Shown here: positions 57,488 through 64,000 of the stretch, one piece after another
Numbering within the stretch: position 1 is the stretch's first letter
Layout: each line of letters starts with the position of its first letter
NCBI RefSeq assembly: GCF_002850745.1
Contig: NZ_KZ559474.1
Coordinates: 1-64,000, forward strand
DNA from: Nonomuraea indica
Lineage (GTDB): Bacteria; Actinomycetota; Actinomycetes; Streptosporangiales; Streptosporangiaceae
DNA: 64,000 nt
Direction: 5' to 3'
Notes under the pieces: generated by a model
The model's database searches: none
What the model was told of the DNA's origin: nothing
What the model saw: the letters and a program-made list of their open reading frames with translations, nothing else
Position numbers and translations under genes: made by a program

Positions 57488-59071
57488 GTGCGCTTCGTGA
57501 AGAACTGGGGGGTTTCACCACACCGGCTGGTCCCGCCGTTCCAGGGGAGCGTTCTGTGGGGGTGGCTGGGGCCGCTGCTCGTGGCGGCCTTCGGGGGGAT
57601 CTTCCGTTTCGTCCGGCTGGGGGAGCCGCACGCGGTCGTCTTCGACGAGACCTACTACGCCAAGGACGCCTACGCCCTGCTGCTGTTCGGCGTCGAGCGC
57701 CACACGCTCGGGGACGCCAAGAACCCCGTCGCCGACAAGCGCCTCATCACCGAGAACACCGACATCTGGAAGCAGTGCGCGGAGCCGGCGGACTGCGCGG
57801 CGTTCGTCTCTCACCCGCCGCTGGGCAAGTGGATGATCGGCGCGGGCGAGTGGCTGTTCGGCATGACCCCGTTCGGCTGGCGCTTCGCCGCCGCGGTCGT
57901 CGGCACGCTGTCGATCCTCGTCCTGGCCAGGGTCGCCCGCCGGATGACCCGCTCGACGCTGCTCGGCTGCCTGGCCGGGCTGCTGCTCGCCCTCGACGGC
58001 CTGCACCTGGTCCTGTCACGGACGGCGCTGCTCGACATCTTCCTCATGTTCTGGGTGCTGGCCGGGTTCGCCTGCCTGGTGGCCGACCGCGACTGGGCCC
58101 GGCTGCGGCTGGCCGGCCGCTGGACGCCCCGCTCGGAGTACGGCCCCCGGCTCGGGACGCGGCCGTGGCGGCTGGCCGCCGGGCTCTGCCTCGGGGCGGC
58201 GTGCGCGGTGAAGTGGTCGGGAATCTTCTTCCTGGTCGCCTTCGCGGTGCTCAGCCTGGTGTGGGACCTGGGCGCGCGGCGGGCCGCAGGCGCCCGCGAG
58301 CCGTACCGCGGGGCCCTCGCCCTCGACCTGCCGCCGGCGACGGCCGCGCTGGGGCTCGCCCCCGCCCTGGTGTTCGTCGGGTCGTGGACGAGCTGGTTCG
58401 TCGACGACGACGGCTGGGGCCGCAACTGGGAGCAGGCCACCGGTCACGGGCCGCTGTTCTTCGTCGCCGACTCGGCGCGGTCGTGGCTGAAGTACCAGCT
58501 GGACGTGCTCGGCTACCACACCGGGCTGACCGACTACCACCCGTACATGTCGGACCCGTGGTCGTGGCCGGCGCTGTTCAGGCCGGTCACCTTCCACTAC
58601 GAGAGCGGGCCCGGGGCGTGTGGGGCGGCGAAGTGCTCGGAGACGGTGATCGGCGTCGGCACCCCCGCCCTGTGGCTCGCCGCGGCCCTGGCCCTGGTCG
58701 GACTGCTCGCGTGGTACGCCAGGACTCGCGACTGGCGGGCCGGAGCGGTGCTGCTCGGCTACGCGGCCGGCTGGCTGCCGTGGTTCTACTACGCGCTGTC
58801 CGACCAGCGGACCATGTACCTCTTCTACATGGTCCCCGTGGTGCCGTTCATGGTGCTGGCGGTCGTCCTCGTCGCCGGGGCGGCGCTGGGCCGGGCCGAC
58901 GCGCCGCCGGGGCGCAGGGCGACCGGGGCGGCGGCCGTGGGGGCACTGGCCCTCGTCGTGCTGGTCAACTTCTGGTGGCTGTATCCGGTGCTGACGGCCG
59001 AGCAGCTCCCGCACGCCGACTGGTGGGCCCGGATGCTGCTGCGCTCCTGGGTCGAAAGCGCGCCCAAGTGA
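57488..59071 (+). CDS. Protein O-mannosyltransferase (GT39), copy 2
   Basis: This 527-aa paralogue of copy 1 is in inverted orientation. It has the same acidic loop 'VVFDETYYAKDAYALLLFGV', 'SHPPLGKWMIGAGEWLFGM', about eleven helices and 'LVNFWWLYPVLTAEQ'. The N-terminal cytoplasmic part is shorter. It starts at GTG 57488 or GTG 57497, right after rsmI, so it is probably co-transcribed with it. Its 3' end overlaps the convergent membrane protein gene by 107 bp. Two Pmt proteins could form a pair, as in fungi, or differ in target. Confidence 0.88.
   Translation: MRFVKNWGVSPHRLVPPFQGSVLWGWLGPLLVAAFGGIFRFVRLGEPHAVVFDETYYAKDAYALLLFGVERHTLGDAKNPVADKRLITENTDIWKQCAEPADCAAFVSHPPLGKWMIGAGEWLFGMTPFGWRFAAAVVGTLSILVLARVARRMTRSTLLGCLAGLLLALDGLHLVLSRTALLDIFLMFWVLAGFACLVADRDWARLRLAGRWTPRSEYGPRLGTRPWRLAAGLCLGAACAVKWSGIFFLVAFAVLSLVWDLGARRAAGAREPYRGALALDLPPATAALGLAPALVFVGSWTSWFVDDDGWGRNWEQATGHGPLFFVADSARSWLKYQLDVLGYHTGLTDYHPYMSDPWSWPALFRPVTFHYESGPGACGAAKCSETVIGVGTPALWLAAALALVGLLAWYARTRDWRAGAVLLGYAAGWLPWFYYALSDQRTMYLFYMVPVVPFMVLAVVLVAGAALGRADAPPGRRATGAAAVGALALVVLVNFWWLYPVLTAEQLPHADWWARMLLRSWVESAPK
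57825..57954 (+). repeat. 130-bp inverted identical block, copy in pmt 2
   Basis: This is the partner of 56055-56184. It encodes the segment from 'KWMIGAGEWLFGMTPFGWRF' to 'ARVARRMTRS'. Flanking codons in both genes differ at many third positions, so the identity is local. Confidence 0.9.
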
Positions 59072-60545
59072 GGCGGCGCAGCGTGATGGCGGCCGCCATG
59101 CAGGCCAGCGGCACGGCCGGCAGGACGTAACGGTAGTCGAACTCGGCCGTGGCCGCCGGCGCCAGCAGCAGCCCGAACGCCGCCAGCCACGGCAGCGCCA
59201 CCGGGCCGCCCAGCGTGCGCCAGCGCACCGCGACGCCGTACAGGCCGACCAGCAGGATGCCGCCGAGCAGCGGACCCTGCAGGTAGACCACCTTCTGGTA
59301 GCTGCTCATGATCTCCGCCCACGGCGCGACGATCCGCGTCTCGGGCGGGCCCTGCTCGTAGGAGAAGGCGTCGGTGTCGGTGCGGCCCTGGAAGGACGGC
59401 CAGTTGGGCAGCCGCTTGGGCCGGCCGTAGGAGTCGAGGTCGTAGTAGGGCCTGAACTGGTACATGTTGTAGGTCGCCTCGTCGGGGAACCTCGGCCGGC
59501 CCCACTTGAAGGCGCGCAGGAAGTCACGCGCCACGACCTGCAGGTAGTCGCTGGGCTGCGACAGGATCGCCCGCGTGGCGAAGGTGCTCGCCGCCTCGTT
59601 GGTGATCTCGGTGAACTTCTTGCCCGTGCCCCAGCGGTGCAGCACCTCGCCGGTGCCCGTGCCGCCGCCGCCCTGACCCCACAGGTACCACTGCGCGTAC
59701 TCCTTGCGCTGCTCGACGGGGTCGGTGACGCACAGCAGCAGGAGCTCCAGCTCCTTGTACTTGTCGATGTTCATCTTGGTGCAGTCGGCGAAGATCGCCG
59801 TCCGCATGTACAGGATGAGCCCGTCGCTGTTGGTCATCGCGAACTTGCCGACGCTCGCCTTGAACCAGCTCATGTACGACACCGTCGGCACCGCGCAGGC
59901 CACGACCACGGCCACGACCGCCTTCCACCCCGTGCGCTTGACGACGAGGTAGACCACCACCAGCACGAGGATCGGCAGGCCGATCGACCGGGTCAGCGAC
60001 GTCAGGGCCAGCAGCAGGCCGACCACCGCGCCGACCCGCCACGACATGCGCCGGTGCCACAGCACGAGCGTGACCACGCCCACGACCAGCAGCGTGAACA
60101 TCGAGTCGGACATGATGAGCTGTTCGAGCTGGATCTGGTAGGCGTCGAACAGCACCGGCGCCGCCGCCAGCGTCGCCCCCCACTTCGGCAGCCCGAACCG
60201 GCGCCGCAGCAGCGCGTAGATCAGCACGGCCGTGGTCAGCCCCATCAGGTGCTGCGTGAACACCACCAGGGAGAAGCTGTGGAACGGCTGCAGGATCATC
60301 ATCCAGAAGCCGTAGCCGCTGGGCCTGATCGGGTGTGGCCGTGGGTGGAGCGCCACCGAGACGTACTCGTAGGAGTCGTTGAACCACATCGCCGGCCCGT
60401 ATCCGAGCATGGTGACGAGCCGCAGCACCCCGCCCAGGGCGAAGGCCACGGCGAACACCTGATGACGGCGCAGAAAGGCCAGCGCACGCGCCGTCCGGCC
60501 AGGGGCGGAGTGGTCCACAGGGGTAATCTCCGCGACGCTCACCAT
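58965..60545 (-). CDS. GT39/ArnT-like polytopic membrane protein
   Basis: This 526-aa membrane protein of the GT-C fold has an N-terminal helix followed by a loop with Asp/Glu in 'MWFNDSYEYVSVALHP' (equivalent to the catalytic acidic loop), then about ten helices with 'SLTRSIGLPILVLVVVYLVV' and a large periplasmic domain at about residues 270-430. It probably uses a polyprenyl-phosphate sugar donor. The start is ATG 60545. The last 35 residues are basic and antisense to the end of the second pmt gene. Confidence 0.75.
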   Translation of the reverse strand: MVSVAEITPVDHSAPGRTARALAFLRRHQVFAVAFALGGVLRLVTMLGYGPAMWFNDSYEYVSVALHPRPHPIRPSGYGFWMMILQPFHSFSLVVFTQHLMGLTTAVLIYALLRRRFGLPKWGATLAAAPVLFDAYQIQLEQLIMSDSMFTLLVVGVVTLVLWHRRMSWRVGAVVGLLLALTSLTRSIGLPILVLVVVYLVVKRTGWKAVVAVVVACAVPTVSYMSWFKASVGKFAMTNSDGLILYMRTAIFADCTKMNIDKYKELELLLLCVTDPVEQRKEYAQWYLWGQGGGGTGTGEVLHRWGTGKKFTEITNEAASTFATRAILSQPSDYLQVVARDFLRAFKWGRPRFPDEATYNMYQFRPYYDLDSYGRPKRLPNWPSFQGRTDTDAFSYEQGPPETRIVAPWAEIMSSYQKVVYLQGPLLGGILLVGLYGVAVRWRTLGGPVALPWLAAFGLLLAPAATAEFDYRYVLPAVPLACMAAAITLRRLTWARFRPRSAAASGPTSRRAGAARPSAPDTATRS

Positions 60546-60644
60546 GCTGTAAAGAATGCCAGCCGTTTCTAGGACTTGCCGCGACCAAGTCTGGGCAGAG
60601 GGCATGATGGTGTGCTGGAAGTGTCCTAACTGAAGGGTTGAGAC

Positions 60645-61868
60645 GTGGAACTGACGGTGGTCATGCCCTGCCTCAACGAGGCCGAGACCGTGGAAGTCTG
60701 TGTGCGCAAGGCCTTGGCTTGCATGGAGGAGCACGGCATCGAGGGCGAGGTCCTGATCGCCGACAACGGCAGCACGGACGGCTCGCAGCAGCTCGCCCGC
60801 GACGCCGGTGCCCGTGTGGTCCACGTCGACGAGAAGGGCTACGGCAACGCCCTCATGGGCGGCATCCGAGCGGCCCGCGGCAAGTACGTCATCATGGGCG
60901 ACGCCGACGACTCCTACGACTTCACCGCGCTGCTGCCGTTCGTGGAGCAACTGCGCGACGGCGCCGACCTGGTGATGGGCAACCGCTTCAGGGGCGGCAT
61001 CGCCCCGGGCGCCATGCCGCCGCTGCACCGCTACCTCGGCAACCCGGTGCTGTCGTTCGTCGGCCGGCTCTTCTTCCCCTCCGCCATCGGCGACTTCCAC
61101 TGCGGCCTGCGCGGCTTCCGGCGCGACTCGATCCTGCGGCTCCACCTCCAGACCGGCGGCATGGAGTTCGCCTCGGAGATGGTCGTCCGCTCCACGCTGT
61201 CGGGGCTCGACGTGCGCGAGGTGCCCACCACCCTGTCGCCCGACGGCCGCTCCCGCCCGCCGCACCTGCGCTCCTGGCGTGACGGCTGGCGCCACCTGCG
61301 CTTCCTGCTCCTCTACAGCCCCAAGTGGCTGTTCTTCTATCCCGGCCTCGTGATGATGGTGCTGGGCATGGTCGCCGGCACCGCGCTGACCTTCGGCCCG
61401 GTGGAGATCGGCGAGCTGGCCTTCGACGTCGACACCCTCGTCGGCGCCTCCGCCGCGGTGGTGATCGGGTTCCAGGCGGTGCTGTTCGCGGTCTTCACCA
61501 AGGTCTACGCGGCCGAGGAGGGCTTCCTGCCGGAGTCGCCGCGCATCCGCAAGCTGATCGACATCGTGTCGCTGGAGAAGGGCCTCGTGGTCGGCGGCCT
61601 GCTGGCGCTGGCCGGTCTGGTCGGCCTGGTCATGTCACTGGTGCACTGGCAGGTGCGCAGCTTCGGCGAGCTCGACCCGCGCGAGTCGCTGCGCCTGGTG
61701 GTGCCGTCCGCGACGGCGCTCATCATCAGCTTCCAGACGATCTTCGCCTCGCTGTTCGTCAGCATCCTGGGCATCCGCCGCACCCGCGAGACCTCCGCCG
61801 ACATCGCCGCCAAGGCCGCGGAGGAGGCCGCCGAGGCCGTCTCGCGCGAAGAGTCGCGGACGCTCTGA
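60645..61868 (+). CDS. GT2 family glycosyltransferase with membrane tail (polyprenyl-P-sugar synthase-like)
   Basis: This 407-aa protein has a GT-A catalytic domain ('LTVVMPCLNEAETVEVCVRK', 'LIADNGSTDGSQQLARDAGA', 'YVIMGDADDSYDF' with the DxD, 'LGNPVLSFVGRLFF') and a C-terminal part with about four membrane helices. The layout is like dolichol/polyprenyl-phosphate hexose synthases, so it could make the lipid-linked sugar used by the nearby GT39 enzymes. This is context inference. GTG at 60645 follows GAAGGG. Confidence 0.82.
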   Translation: MELTVVMPCLNEAETVEVCVRKALACMEEHGIEGEVLIADNGSTDGSQQLARDAGARVVHVDEKGYGNALMGGIRAARGKYVIMGDADDSYDFTALLPFVEQLRDGADLVMGNRFRGGIAPGAMPPLHRYLGNPVLSFVGRLFFPSAIGDFHCGLRGFRRDSILRLHLQTGGMEFASEMVVRSTLSGLDVREVPTTLSPDGRSRPPHLRSWRDGWRHLRFLLLYSPKWLFFYPGLVMMVLGMVAGTALTFGPVEIGELAFDVDTLVGASAAVVIGFQAVLFAVFTKVYAAEEGFLPESPRIRKLIDIVSLEKGLVVGGLLALAGLVGLVMSLVHWQVRSFGELDPRESLRLVVPSATALIISFQTIFASLFVSILGIRRTRETSADIAAKAAEEAAEAVSREESRTL

Positions 61869-61914
61869 TCTAATCCGTTCGAGGCGGGCGGCCGAGCGCC
61901 GTAGGCTTGGGGCT

Positions 61915-63696
61915 ATGTCCCAGCACATCTTGACCGCCGTGGCGTGGCCGTACGCCAACGGCCCCCGCCACATCGGGCACGTCTCAGGGTTCGGCGTGCC
62001 GTCCGACGTCTTCAGCCGCTACCAGCGGATGGCGGGCAACAAGGTGCTGATGGTCTCCGGCACCGACGAGCACGGCACGCCCATCCAGGTGCAGGCCGAC
62101 AAGGAAGGCGTCAGCGCCAAGGAGCTCGCCGACCGCTACAACCGGGTCATCGCCGAGGACCTGACCGGGCTGGGCCTGTCCTACGACCTGTTCACGCGGA
62201 CGTCCACCCGCAACCACTACGCGGTCGCCCAGGAGATCTTCAAGGGCCTCCACGACAACGGCTACATCTTCCCCCGCACCACGATGGGGGCGATCTCGCC
62301 GTCCACCGGCCGCACCCTGCCCGACCGCTACATCGAGGGCACCTGCCCCATCTGCGGCTACGACGGCGCCCGCGGCGACCAGTGCGACAACTGCGGCAAC
62401 CAGCTCGACCCGATCCAGCTGGTCAACCCCAAGAGCCGCATCAACGGCGAGACCCCGGTCTTCACCGAGACCGAGCACTTCATGCTCGACCTGCCCGCCT
62501 TCGCCGAGGTGCTCGGCTCCTACCTGCAGGGCAAGCAGGGCGAGTGGCGGCCCAACGTGCTCAAGTTCGCCCTCAACCTGCTCGGCGACCTGCAGCCGCG
62601 GGCCATCAGCCGCGACCTCGACTGGGGCGTGCCGATCCCGCTCGACGGCTGGCGCGACCAGCCCAACAAGCGGCTGTACGTGTGGTTCGACGCGGTCGTC
62701 GGCTACCTGTCGGCCTCCATCGAGTGGGCCAGGCGCTCCGGCGACCCCGACGCCTGGCGGCAGTGGTGGCAGAATCCCGACGCCCGCGGCTACTACTTCA
62801 TGGGCAAGGACAACATCGTCTTCCACGCCGAGATCTGGCCGGCGATGCTGTTCGGCTACAACGGCCAGGGCGCGCGTGACGGGCGTCCGGGCTCGCTCGG
62901 CGCGCTCAACGTGCCGTCCGAGGTGGTCTCCAGCGAGTTCCTGACCATGGAGGGACGCAAGTTCTCCTCCTCCCGCCAGGTGGTCATCTACGTGCGCGAC
63001 TTCCTGGCCCGCTACGACGCCGACGCGCTGCGCTACTACATCGCCGTGGCCGGCCCCGAGAACCAGGACACCGACTTCACCTGGCAGGAGTTCGTCAACC
63101 GCAACAACGGCGAGCTGGTCGCCGCGTGGGGCAACCTGGTCAACCGGTCCATCTCGATGGCGGCCAAGAACATCGGCGCGATCCCGGAGCCCGGCGACCT
63201 GACCGACGCCGACCGGGCCCTGCTGGAGCGCTCGCGCAACGCGTTCGGCCCGGTCGGCGCCGAGCTGACCCGTTCCCGCTTCAAGAACGCCATCACCGAG
63301 GCGTTCGACGTGGTCCGCGACGCCAACCGCTATCTCGCCGAGCAGGAGCCCTGGAAGCTCAAGGACGACCCGGAGCGCCAGAAGTCGATCCTGCACGTGG
63401 CGCTCCAGGTGGTCGACGACTGCAAGACGATGCTCACGCCGTTCCTGCCGGGCTCGTCCAACAAGGTTCACGCCATGCTCGGCGGCGAGGGCGTCTGGTC
63501 CGGCATGCCGGAGATGCGCGAGGTCGACGAGGACGGCGGCGAGTCCTACCCGGTGATCACCGGCTCGTACGACGGGGCCGCCCGCTGGGAGCACCGGCCG
63601 ATCACCCCGGGCACCCCGCTGGCGCCGCCGGTGCCGCTGTTCAAGAAACTCGATCCCAAGGTCGTCGACGAGGAGCTGGCCCGGCTGGGTGAGTGA
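61915..63696 (+). CDS. metG: Methionyl-tRNA synthetase
   Basis: This 593-aa class I aminoacyl-tRNA synthetase charges tRNA-Met. It has the HIGH motif in 'YANGPRHIGHVSG' (about residues 14-26), a zinc knuckle 'CPICGYDGARGDQCDNC' (CxxC-CxxC), the KMSKS equivalent 'GRKFSSSRQVVIY' (KFSSS) and an anticodon-binding helical C-terminus ('AAWGNLVNRSISMAAKNIGA'). It lacks the optional C-terminal dimerisation domain. It is followed by tatD, the conserved actinobacterial order. Confidence 0.96.
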   Translation: MSQHILTAVAWPYANGPRHIGHVSGFGVPSDVFSRYQRMAGNKVLMVSGTDEHGTPIQVQADKEGVSAKELADRYNRVIAEDLTGLGLSYDLFTRTSTRNHYAVAQEIFKGLHDNGYIFPRTTMGAISPSTGRTLPDRYIEGTCPICGYDGARGDQCDNCGNQLDPIQLVNPKSRINGETPVFTETEHFMLDLPAFAEVLGSYLQGKQGEWRPNVLKFALNLLGDLQPRAISRDLDWGVPIPLDGWRDQPNKRLYVWFDAVVGYLSASIEWARRSGDPDAWRQWWQNPDARGYYFMGKDNIVFHAEIWPAMLFGYNGQGARDGRPGSLGALNVPSEVVSSEFLTMEGRKFSSSRQVVIYVRDFLARYDADALRYYIAVAGPENQDTDFTWQEFVNRNNGELVAAWGNLVNRSISMAAKNIGAIPEPGDLTDADRALLERSRNAFGPVGAELTRSRFKNAITEAFDVVRDANRYLAEQEPWKLKDDPERQKSILHVALQVVDDCKTMLTPFLPGSSNKVHAMLGGEGVWSGMPEMREVDEDGGESYPVITGSYDGAARWEHRPITPGTPLAPPVPLFKKLDPKVVDEELARLGE

Positions 63697-63697
63697 C

Positions 63698-64000
63698 GTG
63701 TCCCTTCCCGCTCCCCCCGAGCCGCTCGCGGCTCCGGTGTTCGACAGCCACTGCCACCTCGACATCATGGTGGGCGAGCGGCCGGCGTCGTCGGGTGACC
63801 CGGTGGCGCTGGCCGCGCAGGCCGCCGCGGCGTCCGTGCGCGGCATCCTCGACGACGCCCGCGCCGTGGGCGTGACCGGGCTCGTCACCATCGGCTACGA
63901 CCTGCCGTCGTCACGGTGGGGAGCCGAGGTGGCGGCCGCGCACGACCACGTCCACGCCGGGGTCGCCGTCCACCCCAACGAGGCGCACGCCGCCACGCCC
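63698..64000 (+). CDS. tatD: TatD family metal-dependent hydrolase (partial, runs off window)
   Basis: The visible 101 codons are the start of a TIM-barrel DNase/hydrolase: 'VFDSHCHLDIMVGERPAS' carries the HxH metal-binding pair, followed by 'AVGVTGLVTIGYDLPSSRWG' and 'HAGVAVHPNEAH'. GTG at 63698 is 1 bp after the metG stop; GTG at 63689, overlapping metG, is an alternative. The gene continues beyond position 64000. It forms an operon with metG. Confidence 0.88.
   Translation, partial: MSLPAPPEPLAAPVFDSHCHLDIMVGERPASSGDPVALAAQAAAASVRGILDDARAVGVTGLVTIGYDLPSSRWGAEVAAAHDHVHAGVAVHPNEAHAATP

Noticed and set aside
61984..63891. Long minus-strand frame opposite metG
   Set aside because: It is antisense to metG with Val/Gly/Asp/His-rich composition typical of complementary-strand shadows of GC-rich genes.

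Overview
The window is high-GC DNA from an actinomycete. The evidence is pervasive GC-rich third codon positions, frequent GTG/TTG starts, several promoters that place the transcription start on the initiation codon, a conservon (cvn) operon, lipoproteins, a TipAS-type MerR regulator, DUF574, DUF5999 and DUF6493-type proteins, and an actinobacterial core block (pmt, rsmI, metG, tatD) at the right end. A Streptosporangiales/Nonomuraea-like host fits best, but that is inference. No tRNA, rRNA or CRISPR array was recognised.

Left part (0-16 kb): scattered regulated accessory genes. These are an orphan small protein and a lipoprotein; an ABC-2 exporter divergent from a TetR repressor with a duplicated palindromic operator; a FAD monooxygenase overlapping its TetR gene; a VOC protein plus TipAS-type MerR regulator behind a textbook MerR promoter; a Cys-rich unknown protein; and a second FAD monooxygenase. 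An alkylation-repair-like operon follows (frameshifted ogt, 2OG-Fe(II) oxygenase, Ada-like zinc protein, unknown), then an APH-type phosphotransferase.

15.8-26.4 kb is a probable sialic-acid scavenging island. It has a secreted sialidase with a C-terminal LamG-like module, two FadR-type GntR regulators, a dipeptide-type ABC importer (Tat lipoprotein binding protein, permease, a permease fused to an ATPase, second ATPase) and a DapA/NanA-family aldolase. Related TNGGA-NN-TCCNA sites lie at three promoters. One of them precedes a decayed aldolase-like remnant.

26.5-31 kb holds a CpnT-like candidate type VII polymorphic toxin, unknown proteins, a fragment of an APH(3')-like gene, an NmrA-family reductase and a small minisatellite. 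32.3-38 kb is a complete conservon, cvnA-B-C-D followed by two cytochromes P450, all overlapping and on the minus strand. 38-41 kb contains a tandemly duplicated P-loop kinase divergent from a GntR regulator and ACC deaminase. 41-49 kb contains a DUF2269-like membrane protein with twin MarR operators, a PL8 lyase, an RsbW-like/DUF5999 pair, a sensor kinase, and a broken plus an intact DUF574 methyltransferase with an IS200/IS605-like scrap at the break.

49-64 kb holds a DUF6493-type protein, a metallo-beta-lactamase-fold hydrolase divergent from its MerR regulator, and then the cell-envelope/core block. Two inverted protein-O-mannosyltransferase paralogues flank rsmI and share 130 bp of perfect identity. 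They are followed by a third GT39-like membrane protein, a GT2 glycosyltransferase, metG, and the start of tatD, which runs off the window.
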